From Acidimicrobiales bacterium (GTDB taxonomy: Bacteria; Actinomycetota; Acidimicrobiia; Acidimicrobiales; SHLQ01), in contig JAHDCX010000008.1 in assembly GCA_020629635.1 (NCBI GenBank), forward strand, positions 124,001 to 188,000: 64,000 nucleotides of DNA. The letters are read 5' to 3'. Positions 26,407 to 34,119 of the stretch are shown here, piece after piece; position 1 is the stretch's first letter; the number at the start of each line of letters is the position of its first letter. The position numbers and the translations under genes were made by a program. The notes under the pieces were generated by a model. It was not told the origin of the DNA, did no database searches, and worked only from the letters and a program-made list of their open reading frames with translations.

Positions 26407-27117
26407 TCAGCTCGTCGAGAGGACGTCGACGTCGAGCGGATTGCGGCCACCGATGCGCCCGTCGATGGACAGCGGACGGAAGCCGAGAAATCCACCGTCG
26501 GTCACGAACTCGTGACCGTTCGGGTCCTTTTCAGGATCGAAGTGGGCGCGCATCGCCGCGCCGTGTGCGCCCTCCTTCATGTAGCTCGACGCTGCGTCGA
26601 GCGAGTCCCAGACGGTGAGCGTGGCCACGAACCGAGTGCGAAGGTTGGACATCGCGGTGCCCCACCGGCCGCTCGGCGTCGCGAGAAATTGGCGTTCGAG
26701 TCCCGTGTTGACCCGGAAGAACGTCGGAAACGTCCTCAGGTAGGCGGTACCGAGAGTGATGGCGACGCTTGGCCCGTCGACGTGTTCGTCGACGCCGTCG
26801 AGCGCCTTGTCGATTTGGTGTCGGGTGAGGCCTGGAAAGATCCCGACGGCCCGCACAAGCTCCAGGCGGACGGTGACGCCGTCGCCAAGTTGCCGGCCGA
26901 GATCGTCACGCTCGAGAAACTTCTCCAGCGCCGCAGCGTCCTCCCACGCAGCGAGCATGATCTCGCGGCCGAACTGCGGTCGGGGTGCCCCGCCCGTGAA
27001 CGGCGCAGCGATTGCCGTTCGGGCGGATCGCAGGCCCGGTACCTCACCGGGCGCCGGCGTCGCTCGCCGGAGGGCGGAGAGTGGCGTGGTGTCGGCAATG
27101 TGGGCGCTGAACAACAT
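26407..27117 (-). CDS. spheroidene-monooxygenase-like protein
   Basis: A 236-residue soluble protein. It resembles the CrtA-like dimeric alpha/beta-barrel group, with FATLTVWDSLDAASSYM and a SYMKEGAHGAAM segment near the C-terminus. These proteins bind haem, and CrtA oxygenates carotenoids, but no carotenoid gene is present here, so the substrate is unknown. It lies 27 bp upstream of the acyl-CoA synthetase gene in the same direction and is probably co-transcribed. The assignment is by overall resemblance only. Confidence 0.55.
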   Translation of the reverse strand: MLFSAHIADTTPLSALRRATPAPGEVPGLRSARTAIAAPFTGGAPRPQFGREIMLAAWEDAAALEKFLERDDLGRQLGDGVTVRLELVRAVGIFPGLTRHQIDKALDGVDEHVDGPSVAITLGTAYLRTFPTFFRVNTGLERQFLATPSGRWGTAMSNLRTRFVATLTVWDSLDAASSYMKEGAHGAAMRAHFDPEKDPNGHEFVTDGGFLGFRPLSIDGRIGGRNPLDVDVLSTS

Positions 27118-27200
27118 GATGCACGTTGCGCCTCGGCGGCCAGCCCGTCGAGAGGATCTCCGTCACAGGGGCGAGCTGGATAGGTCGAATCTCCCGCTCT

Positions 27201-27300
27201 GCGAAAATTGGCTCCTTTTTTGCCTCGCAACTTTGGCTTGATTTGGATTGTTCGCGGGAGTTTCGCAAAAACATGCAGTTTTTGTCTCGAGTTTTCGCGT
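27201..27300 (+). promoter_or_regulatory. AT-rich control region of the aceA operon with GCGAAA/TTTCGC motifs
   Basis: An AT-rich patch in an otherwise GC-rich genome. It contains GCGAAAATT at 27201, TTTCGCAAAA at 27261 and GTTTTCGCG at 27291. The half-site TTTCGC/GCGAAA recurs three times. TTTGCAAA-like boxes are bound by the RamB acetate regulator upstream of aceA in corynebacteria and mycobacteria; the match here is approximate. Confidence 0.45.
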
Positions 27301-27353
27301 CAGCACGGCCGCTGCAGCGTCGATAGTGGTGCACGAACACAGGAGGCGACCCC

Positions 27354-27521
27354 ATGAATCCACCAGCCAACACCGATCACAACATGATGATGAGCGCTCC
27401 GCAGCCCACGGGCTTCGGTGGTGGATACGCGGAAGACGACCTCTGCGATCTGTGCTTCGAGGAACTGCGCGAGCTCCCGATGCGGATGCAGCTCGGAATG
27501 GACCTCTCGGCTCTCGACTGA
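27354..27521 (+). CDS. 55-residue CxxC protein upstream of isocitrate lyase
   Basis: A short reading frame with an excellent ribosome site (AGGAGGCGACCCC then ATG), 57 bp upstream of aceA in the same direction. The peptide starts MNPPANTDHNMMM, is glycine-rich in the middle (TGFGGGY), and has an acidic patch with CDLC (Cys 31 and 34), followed by a Leu/Met-rich helix-like end (ELPMRMQLGMDLSALD). Two cysteines alone could bind a metal in a dimer or form a redox switch. No family was recognised. Its position and SD make it likely to be translated; it may be a regulatory small protein or leader peptide for aceA. Confidence 0.6.
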   Translation: MNPPANTDHNMMMSAPQPTGFGGGYAEDDLCDLCFEELRELPMRMQLGMDLSALD

Positions 27522-27578
27522 GCCAGGTCCACGCTCCATCCTCAACCACACAAGCCCCACACGACGAAAGCAGCCCCG

Positions 27579-29177
27579 ATGACTTCGTACCTCTCCGACC
27601 TCGAGTCCTTCGCGTCCCTCCGCACCGAGAAGGGCGAGACCTGGAGTTCGATCAACCCCGAGTTCGCCACCCGGATGGCGCTCCAGAACCGGTTCCACAC
27701 CGGTCTCGACATCGCCAAGTACACCGCCCAGGTCATGCGCAAGGACATGGCCGAGTACGACGCCGACGTGACCCGCTACACCCAGAGCCTCGGCTGCTGG
27801 CACGGCTTCGTCGGCCAGCAGAAGCTGATCTCGATCAAACGCCACCACGGCACCACCGACAAGCGTTACCTCTACCTCTCCGGCTGGATGGTCGCCGCCC
27901 TCCGCAGCGAGTTCGGTCCGCTGCCCGATCAGTCGATGCACGAGAAGACCTCGGTGCCCGCACTCATCGAAGAGCTCTACACGTTCCTCAAGCAGGCCGA
28001 CGCCCGCGAGCTCAACCATCTCTTCCACGACCTCGACACCGCACGGTCGTCAGGCGACTCGTCAGCCGAAGAGGCGATCCTCGCCAAGATCGACAACTTC
28101 GAAACCCACGTCGTACCGATCATTGCCGACATCGACGCTGGTTTCGGCAACGAAGAGGCCACGTACCTCCTCGCCAAGAAGATGATCGAAGCGGGCGCCT
28201 GCGCCATCCAGATCGAGAATCAGGTCTCCGACGCCAAGCAGTGCGGCCACCAGGACGGCAAGGTGACCGTGCCGCACGAGGACTTCACCTCGAAGATCAA
28301 CGCCGTGCGCTACGCCTTCCTCGAGCTGGGCATCCCCGAGGGGATCATCGTTGCTCGTACCGACTCGCTCGGCGCCGGCCTCACCCAGAAGCTGCCCGTG
28401 TCGACCACGCCGGGCGATCTGGCCAGCCAATACCTCGACTTCGTGGACTGCGAAGAGCTCGGCTCGGTTGACGACGCCGAGGAGAACGACGTGCTCCTCA
28501 AGCGTGACGGCAAGCTCGTCCGCCCGGTCCGTCTCCCGAACGGCCTCTACCGCTTCAAGGAGGGCACCGGCGAAGACCGTGTCGTGCTCGACTGCATCAC
28601 CAGCCTCCGCAGCGGTGCCGATCTTCTCTGGATCGAGACCGAGAAGCCCCACGTCCAGCAGATCAAGGGCATGGTCGACCGGGTCAAGGAAGCCGTCTCG
28701 GACGCCAAGCTCGTCTACAACAACTCGCCGTCGTTCAACTGGACGCTCAACTTCCGCCAGCAGGTGTTCGACTCGTGGACCGAAGAGGGCAAAGACCTCT
28801 CCGAGTACAACCGTGACGAGCTGATGGCCGCCGCCTACGACGAGACGCCGCTGGCCATCGAGGCCGACGCCCGCATCCAGTCGTTCCAGGCCGACGGGTC
28901 CGCACACGCCGGCATCTTCCACCACCTGATCACGCTCCCGACGTACCACACCGCGGCGCTGTCGACCGACAACCTCGCTGCCGGCTACTTCGGCAAGGAA
29001 GGCATGCTCGCCTACGTCGCAGGCGTCCAGCGCCAGGAGATCCGCCAGGGCATCGCCTGCGTGAAGCACCAGGACATGGCCGGCTCCAACATCGGTGACG
29101 ATCACAAGGAGTACTTCTCCGGTGATCAGGCCCTCAAGGCCGCTGGCGAAGACAACACCATGAATCAGTTTGGCTAG
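27579..29177 (+). CDS. aceA: isocitrate lyase
   Basis: A 532-residue isocitrate lyase, which cleaves isocitrate to glyoxylate and succinate as the first step of the glyoxylate shunt. The active-site loop reads AKQCGHQDGKVTVPHEDF (catalytic Cys in KQCGH, where many enzymes have KKCGH). Metal-binding acids lie in ADIDAGFGN, and YNNSPSFNW is present. Length and the KQCGHQDGK signature match the longer Pseudomonas-type enzyme rather than the 430-residue type. It probably shares a transcript with the small CxxC gene. With the acyl-CoA genes around it, it supports growth on fatty acids or acetate. Confidence 0.96.
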   Translation: MTSYLSDLESFASLRTEKGETWSSINPEFATRMALQNRFHTGLDIAKYTAQVMRKDMAEYDADVTRYTQSLGCWHGFVGQQKLISIKRHHGTTDKRYLYLSGWMVAALRSEFGPLPDQSMHEKTSVPALIEELYTFLKQADARELNHLFHDLDTARSSGDSSAEEAILAKIDNFETHVVPIIADIDAGFGNEEATYLLAKKMIEAGACAIQIENQVSDAKQCGHQDGKVTVPHEDFTSKINAVRYAFLELGIPEGIIVARTDSLGAGLTQKLPVSTTPGDLASQYLDFVDCEELGSVDDAEENDVLLKRDGKLVRPVRLPNGLYRFKEGTGEDRVVLDCITSLRSGADLLWIETEKPHVQQIKGMVDRVKEAVSDAKLVYNNSPSFNWTLNFRQQVFDSWTEEGKDLSEYNRDELMAAAYDETPLAIEADARIQSFQADGSAHAGIFHHLITLPTYHTAALSTDNLAAGYFGKEGMLAYVAGVQRQEIRQGIACVKHQDMAGSNIGDDHKEYFSGDQALKAAGEDNTMNQFG

Positions 29178-29202
29178 TTCGGGCTGACAACGGGGGAAGT
29201 GA

Positions 29203-29226
29203 ACGGGCGCCCTACGGGGCGCCCGT
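29203..29226. terminator. bidirectional terminator between aceA and the GyrB-like gene
   Basis: A perfect 10-bp stem (ACGGGCGCCC and complement) with loop TACG, lying between two convergent genes. Confidence 0.75.
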
Positions 29227-29233
29227 CTCGCGT

Positions 29234-29854
29234 TCACCGTTCGTCGAGAATGGTGAACTCAAGTGAGTTGAGGTCGACTTCGATCGCAGCGAGGTGTGCT
29301 CGAATCGCTCCAGCGTCGAAGAGCTGGTCGTCGACGAACTGTGCGTCGAACGTGAACTCGAGCGTTGTCCCTCGAATCGGAGTCGGGAGCTCTGCGAATA
29401 GGTCGATCGGTGAGCCCGATTCGTAGCGTTGCCCCCACGCAGATCGGCCATCACCCGTGCTGATCGATGACTGGGAGGCCAGCGCATTCACTGCGGCAAG
29501 GCCAACGGGGCAAAGAAGGCGCTTGTTCTCCAGCATCGCATCGTGGTCACGACAGGCCGACAGCTCAGTCATCGCACGCTCGGGAAAGGTGCGACCAGAT
29601 CCATCGACGTCGAGCGCCAGACCGGGCCCATCGTCCGTGATCGTCAGGGTGTGTCCATCCGCTCGTAGCGCTATCGACGTGACGGCGCCGCATGCCGCCT
29701 GCGCGAGGCCAAGACACATGGCTTCCTTTGCGAGCGTTGTGATGGAGATGGAATCGGTACCGAAGTACATGTGCGGCCGTCGCCGTACCGCCTCGATGCC
29801 GGAAACCGCCTCGATCATCGACGAGTCGTACGTGGAAGGCTGATCGTCGTCCAC
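29234..29854 (-). CDS. stand-alone GyrB-like ATPase-domain protein, degenerate
   Basis: A 206-residue protein resembling only the N-terminal GHKL domain of DNA gyrase B: YDSSMIEAVSGIEAVRRRPH then MYFGT, DDGPGLALD, and PVGLAAVNALAS followed by WGQRYESG. Gyrase B continues for another 450 residues; here the gene stops. The helix that normally has E..DN (the Asn binds Mg-ATP) reads KEAMCLGLAQA, and the glycine-rich lid GLHGVG is LLCPVG. ATP hydrolysis is therefore doubtful. The GTG start lies 4 bp after the quinone oxidoreductase stop, in the same direction. Role unknown. Confidence 0.75.
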   Translation of the reverse strand: MDDDQPSTYDSSMIEAVSGIEAVRRRPHMYFGTDSISITTLAKEAMCLGLAQAACGAVTSIALRADGHTLTITDDGPGLALDVDGSGRTFPERAMTELSACRDHDAMLENKRLLCPVGLAAVNALASQSSISTGDGRSAWGQRYESGSPIDLFAELPTPIRGTTLEFTFDAQFVDDQLFDAGAIRAHLAAIEVDLNSLEFTILDER

Positions 29855-29858
29855 CTGA

Positions 29859-30854
29859 TCACGTCATCGTGACGACGACTTTGCCTTTCGCCCGGCGTTC
29901 CATCAGCTCGGTGATGGCGTCGGCGGCTTGTTCGAGCGGATAGTGGGCGGTGATGTGGGGCGTGATCTTGCCTTCGCCGTACCACTGCATCAGTTCGGCG
30001 ACGTGTTCGTTGTGGCGGTCCCGGTTGCCGAAGACGAACGCGCCCCAGAACACGCCGACGATCTGGCAGCTCTTGAGCAACGTCAGGTTGAGCGGGACTG
30101 ACGGAATGCCAGCGGGGAAGCCGACGACGAGAAAGCGGCCTTCCCAGTTCATCGCCCGGATCGCAGGTTCGGCGTAGTCGCCGCCGACGGCGTCATACAC
30201 GATGTCGACCCCGCCGCCTCCGGCCGCCTTGATCTCGGCGGAGAGCGCCTTCTGCTGGTCGCGGTCGAGAGGTTGGCGAGGGTACACGATGCCGGCGTCG
30301 GCGCCGTGTTCGAGACACAGGTCGACCTTGTCCTGCGAGGAACAGCCGGCGATGACGGTGAGGCCCATCGCCTTGCCCAGCTGAACCGCGGCGAGGCCGA
30401 CGCCGCCCGATGCGCCGAGGATGAAGAGCGTCTCGCCGTCCTTGGCGTGGGCGCGGTCCTTGAGGGCGTAGTGGCTGGTGCCGTAGGTGAGCAGGAACGA
30501 CGCTGCGTGGTCGAAGGGCATGTCGTCGGGGATCGGGACGATCGCCGAGGCGTCGACCGCCACCTTCTCGGCCATCGCGCCGTGACCGGTCGAAGCCAAC
30601 ACCCGTTGCCCGACTTCGAGGACCGACACGTCGGCCCCGACAGCGCTGATTACGCCGGCGCATTCGGAGCCGGGGGAGAAGGGGCGTGGTGGTTTGAATT
30701 GGTACATGTCCTGGATGATCAGGACGTCAGGAAAGTTGACGCTGGCGGCGTGAACATCGACGACGACCTCGTTGCCCGATGGCGTTGGGTCGTCGACCTC
30801 TTCGAGGACGAGCGTGTCGGGGCCGCCGACGTCGTGGGACAGGATGGCTTTCAT
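29859..30854 (-). CDS. NADPH:quinone oxidoreductase family (zinc-free MDR)
   Basis: A 331-residue medium-chain dehydrogenase/reductase. The substrate domain has ASVNFPDVLIIQDMYQ and GSECAGVISAVG. The NADPH domain has LGASGGVGLAAVQLGKA and a basic/polar residue set (SSQDK). The zinc-binding cysteines are absent, as expected for quinone oxidoreductases. The start MKAILSHDVGG was chosen because residues upstream have no family match. It follows the dioxygenase gene by 11 bp in the same direction. Confidence 0.9.
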   Translation of the reverse strand: MKAILSHDVGGPDTLVLEEVDDPTPSGNEVVVDVHAASVNFPDVLIIQDMYQFKPPRPFSPGSECAGVISAVGADVSVLEVGQRVLASTGHGAMAEKVAVDASAIVPIPDDMPFDHAASFLLTYGTSHYALKDRAHAKDGETLFILGASGGVGLAAVQLGKAMGLTVIAGCSSQDKVDLCLEHGADAGIVYPRQPLDRDQQKALSAEIKAAGGGGVDIVYDAVGGDYAEPAIRAMNWEGRFLVVGFPAGIPSVPLNLTLLKSCQIVGVFWGAFVFGNRDRHNEHVAELMQWYGEGKITPHITAHYPLEQAADAITELMERRAKGKVVVTMT

Positions 30855-30865
30855 CGGGTGCTCCT

Positions 30866-31720
30866 TCAGGCCGCTGCGGCGTGCAGCGGGTCGCCTTCGA
30901 TCGTGATGCGGTGCATGAGCCGGCGGTGGCCGGCGTAGTCGTTCATGGCGTTGTGCCACACCGCTCGGTTGTCCCAGAAGGCGACCGAACCCGGCTCCCA
31001 GCGGAATCGATGAACGAACCGCTCTTGGGTGGCGTGGTCGTACAGCGTCTTGATGATCCGGCGGCTCTCGTCGGGGTCGACGCCGACGATGCCGATCGTG
31101 AACGCGATGTTGACGAACAGCGCTGGCTTTCCGCTGATCGGGTGAGCGATCACCATCGGATGGATCGGGTTCTTCAGCTCATCTGCCGCAGCGGCGTTGC
31201 CGAGACGGCCTTCGTATTCGGGGTCGGATTCGCCGTAACCGTCGGCTTCGGTGCCGAAGGCATGGTGGGCAGAGTGCTCTGCGTTGTGAGTAAGGCAGAA
31301 CTCCTTCATCTCGTCGTCGAGCGCGTCGAACGCAGCGAACATCGAAGTGAAGTGGGTGTCGCCGCCGACGGGAGGGAGGTCGCGGGCAACGAGGATCGAT
31401 CCGAGCGCAGGCTCGTGGTCGTAGCTGTGATCGGTGTGCCAGAGCCCGCCGATGTTGCGATCGTCATCGGGCTCCTTGAGCACCATGGCGATCTCTGGGT
31501 GATCGGGATGGGCAGCGAAGAACCGGTTGATGTTGATCGTGCCGAAGCGCTCGGCCAACGAGATGTGGTCGACCTCATTCAACTCTTGGTCACGAAAGAA
31601 GACGACGCCGTGGTTGCCGAGCGTCGATCGAATCTGGTCAACCTGCGCATCGGAGAGCGAGCGCAGATCCATGCCTCCGATGGTCGCCCCAACCCCGTAA
31701 TGCACCGTGATGTCGCTCAC
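30866..31720 (-). CDS. TauD/TfdA family Fe(II)/2-oxoglutarate dioxygenase
   Basis: A 284-residue dioxygenase with metal ligands HTD in LWHTDHSYD and a second His in RAVWHNAMND. A C-terminal Arg (HRRLMHRITIEG) binds 2-oxoglutarate. The GTG start at 31720 follows AGGAGGGGAAGTCAG. The family oxidises sulfonates, phenoxyacetates and other small acids. It is transcribed with the quinone oxidoreductase gene. The true substrate is not evident. Confidence 0.92.
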   Translation of the reverse strand: MSDITVHYGVGATIGGMDLRSLSDAQVDQIRSTLGNHGVVFFRDQELNEVDHISLAERFGTININRFFAAHPDHPEIAMVLKEPDDDRNIGGLWHTDHSYDHEPALGSILVARDLPPVGGDTHFTSMFAAFDALDDEMKEFCLTHNAEHSAHHAFGTEADGYGESDPEYEGRLGNAAAADELKNPIHPMVIAHPISGKPALFVNIAFTIGIVGVDPDESRRIIKTLYDHATQERFVHRFRWEPGSVAFWDNRAVWHNAMNDYAGHRRLMHRITIEGDPLHAAAA

Positions 31721-31769
31721 CTGACTTCCCCTCCTGCGCAGACGGTAGCAAGAAGGCGACGAGGGCTGG

Positions 31770-33245
31770 TCAGCGAGGGAGCGCCGTGACAGTCGGAACG
31801 TTCGACGTTGGGTCGATGGTGACGGTGCGGCCGATGCTCGGCTCGTCCACGATCGCGTCGATCAACGCCGGATCGACGGCATGGGCCCAGTGGCGGGCGC
31901 CGTCGTCGTCGAGGATCGACAAGATCGCCTTGTCGCGTGTGCCGTAGCGACCGTAGGTGGCGGTGTACGCCTCGATCGTGGCAGTGGTTGGGCACTCCGC
32001 ACGGAGCGGCCGCTTCGGAAGCAGGTCCACAGCCTCCTGGGGTCGGTGCCACTCGAACGGCTTGGGTCCCGGGTCCGACGTGAGCACGAGTGCGCTGTGT
32101 TTCGTGAAGAAGCCACCGTTGCCGGTCAACAACGCGTGTGGGGATCCCATCTGGCGCCACTCGAACGCCCGCACGAGCGAGTGCATGCAGTACGAGTTGA
32201 ACGGGCCACCGGCGAAAGTCATCCCACCGGTGATCGTGTAGCGCCGGCCTTCTCGCCAGCGCAGCTCGCGGAAGGCGGTCTGAACGGCTGCAGGGAAGCA
32301 CGAGTAGAAGTCGACCATGTCGGGCTCGGTGGCAGCAAGGTTGTGGTCGAGCGCTGACTCGATCGATGCACGCATGGCAGGTGACTCATCGAGGGTCCAC
32401 CGTTCGCGGATCATCCAGTGGTCGTTCGCCTTCGCACCGGCATTGACGAAGAACCACCGGTCCTCGGGTACCCCAGCCCGCTGGGCCCACTCGACGCTGC
32501 AGACGACGACGGCCGCGGCTTGGTCGACGTTGATGTTGCTCGTCATCAACTTGGGGTACGGCGAGGCGACCATGCGGTTGCGGTCGGTAACGGTGGCGAT
32601 CGTTTCGGCGTCGATGGCGTTGGGCATCGCCGCCACCGGATTGGTCGGCGCCGTCTCGGACCCCTGCGCCCACAGCTGGGCGATTCGGGCTCGGTGCGCA
32701 GCGACCGTCTCTCCCCGACGGTGCCGAATCGCCGATTCGGCCATGGCATAGAAGTTGACGGCGGTCGACGCTTCGGCAGCGACGTCGAGATCGTCCCAAA
32801 ACGGCTCCGCGGAGCCGATCAGCAGATCGGGCACGGCATCGAGCGCTTCGTCGAGGTAGGTCGATCGGCGCCCGGCGGCTTTGTCGCGGCGACGGGTGCG
32901 CATCGTCTCGGCCGAACACACCAGCGCCGCATCGAGCTGGCCGGCGAGGATCTGCTCGGCCGTGAGGTTGACGAGGTCGAACGCTTCGTTGCCGCCGATC
33001 TGGGTGTGTGCGGTGTGTGCGCCTTCGAGGCCGAGCCGATCGGCAACCAGGGCCGCCGGATTGCGGTACGGGTTGATGCCTCGAACCACTCGGACCGATT
33101 CGATCGGGCGGGCCGACGGATCAGGGATCTGGTCGAGTGCGATCGACGACACGGCGACCATCTCGGCGATCGGTTCGGCCGTCTCGCCATCGCCAGCCGT
33201 CTGGGCGGCGGCGACGATGATCGGCGTGCGGGGGTCCAACGGCAT
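31770..33245 (-). CDS. thiolase-like acetyl-CoA acetyltransferase family protein
   Basis: A 491-residue thiolase-fold protein. VCSAETM (at the position of the nucleophilic Cys region), FVNAGAKANDHWM, YSCFPAAVQTAF and ITGGMTFAGGPFNSY are recognisable. This is the long SCP-x-like actinobacterial type with an extra C-terminal domain (AYTATYGRYGTRDKAI), often found in lipid and sterol degradation. The ATG at 33245 is 8 nt after TACCGT. It is divergent from an enoyl-CoA hydratase, with which it shares a 25-bp promoter region. Confidence 0.87.
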   Translation of the reverse strand: MPLDPRTPIIVAAAQTAGDGETAEPIAEMVAVSSIALDQIPDPSARPIESVRVVRGINPYRNPAALVADRLGLEGAHTAHTQIGGNEAFDLVNLTAEQILAGQLDAALVCSAETMRTRRRDKAAGRRSTYLDEALDAVPDLLIGSAEPFWDDLDVAAEASTAVNFYAMAESAIRHRRGETVAAHRARIAQLWAQGSETAPTNPVAAMPNAIDAETIATVTDRNRMVASPYPKLMTSNINVDQAAAVVVCSVEWAQRAGVPEDRWFFVNAGAKANDHWMIRERWTLDESPAMRASIESALDHNLAATEPDMVDFYSCFPAAVQTAFRELRWREGRRYTITGGMTFAGGPFNSYCMHSLVRAFEWRQMGSPHALLTGNGGFFTKHSALVLTSDPGPKPFEWHRPQEAVDLLPKRPLRAECPTTATIEAYTATYGRYGTRDKAILSILDDDGARHWAHAVDPALIDAIVDEPSIGRTVTIDPTSNVPTVTALPR

Positions 33246-33253
33246 CGCCGTTG

Positions 33254-33263
33254 ACGGTACTGT
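33254..33263. promoter_or_regulatory. overlapping divergent -10 boxes
   Basis: ACGGTACTGT. On the minus strand TACCGT (33254-33259) precedes the thiolase ATG by 8 nt; on the plus strand TACTGT (33258-33263) precedes the hydratase ATG by 7 nt. The two boxes share the TA at 33258-33259. Confidence 0.55.
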
Positions 33264-33270
33264 GCGCGTC

Positions 33271-34086
33271 ATGGCCCATGGAGATCCCCTTCCGTCCGAC
33301 CCCGGCGAGATCCGCCATCCCGAGCTCGTTCTCTACGACGTCGACGACCGGGTGGCCACGATCACCTTCAACCGTCCCGACCGGATGAACGGGATGATCG
33401 GCAACATGGAGCTCGTCTACCTCCAACGGCTCGTGCAGGCCGCACACGATCCGGAGGTCCGGGCGATCGTGGTGACCGGCGCCGGACGGGGTTTCTGCCC
33501 CGGAGCCGATCTCGCCTACCGAGCGGGCGAAGGCGACCTCCCGCTGCCCAACGAGGTCCTCCCGACGTCCCTGCCGTTGCAGGTGCCGAAGCCGATCATC
33601 GCAGCGATCAACGGTGCCTGCGCCGGAGCCGGGCTCGGGCACGCCATGTTGTGCGACATGCGGATCGCCGCCGCTGGAGCCAAGTTCACGACGGCGTTCA
33701 GCCAGCGCGGCCTGATCGCCGAGTACGGGCTTGCGTGGCATCTCGCCCACGTCGCCGGACGGGCGACAGCCCTCGACCTATTGCTCACCGCCCGAGTGCT
33801 TCTGGCCGAAGACATGGCCGAGCTCGGCTTGGTCAACCGTGTTGTTCCCGTGGGGGGCGTCGTGGCCGAGGCGCAGGCGCTGGCACGCGAGCTCGCCGCC
33901 AACGTGAGCCCGACGTCGATGAAGGTGATCAAGGACCAGGTCCTCAATCAGCCGTTGACCTCGCCCTTCGAGGCCATGACCCGCGCCGACGAGCTGATGT
34001 ATGAGTCCCTCCAAGGCGATGACGTGAAAGAAGGCATCACCGCCTTCCTCGAGAAGCGCCCCGTCGACTTCCCACCTCTCCCCTAA
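33271..34086 (+). CDS. enoyl-CoA hydratase/isomerase family protein
   Basis: A 271-residue crotonase-fold protein with oxyanion-hole segments GAGRGFCPGADL and AAINGACAGAGLGHAM. It also has FTTAFSQRGLIAEYGL and the late helix VSPTSMKVIKDQVL. One acidic residue of the active site is in AEYG; the classical PE motif is absent, so hydratase versus isomerase or thioesterase activity is open. No SD: the start is 7 nt after a -10 box. Its stop is directly followed by a REP-like repeat. Confidence 0.88.
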   Translation: MAHGDPLPSDPGEIRHPELVLYDVDDRVATITFNRPDRMNGMIGNMELVYLQRLVQAAHDPEVRAIVVTGAGRGFCPGADLAYRAGEGDLPLPNEVLPTSLPLQVPKPIIAAINGACAGAGLGHAMLCDMRIAAAGAKFTTAFSQRGLIAEYGLAWHLAHVAGRATALDLLLTARVLLAEDMAELGLVNRVVPVGGVVAEAQALARELAANVSPTSMKVIKDQVLNQPLTSPFEAMTRADELMYESLQGDDVKEGITAFLEKRPVDFPPLP

Positions 34087-34118
34087 ATGGGGTCAGGTCT
34101 GACATAGCAAGAGGTTGG
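34087..34118 (+). repeat. REP-like repeat, left copy of the pair bounding the 34-36 kb block
   Basis: A 32-nt copy of the sequence seen at 14685-14768, identical over ATGGGGTCAGGTCTGACATA and the following GCAAGAGGTT. It begins at the position after the hydratase stop codon and ends 1 bp before the lipoprotein stop. Confidence 0.85.
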
Positions 34119-34119
34119 C

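Noticed and set aside
24877-27183. A 768-residue open frame on the plus strand opposite the acyl-CoA synthetase
   Set aside because: It is an antisense shadow of two well-supported minus-strand genes; no domain is recognisable.
32804-32819. A third GGCTCCGCGGAGCC palindrome
   Set aside because: It is in the middle of the thiolase gene and is explained by the codons for GSAEP; no repeat context around it.
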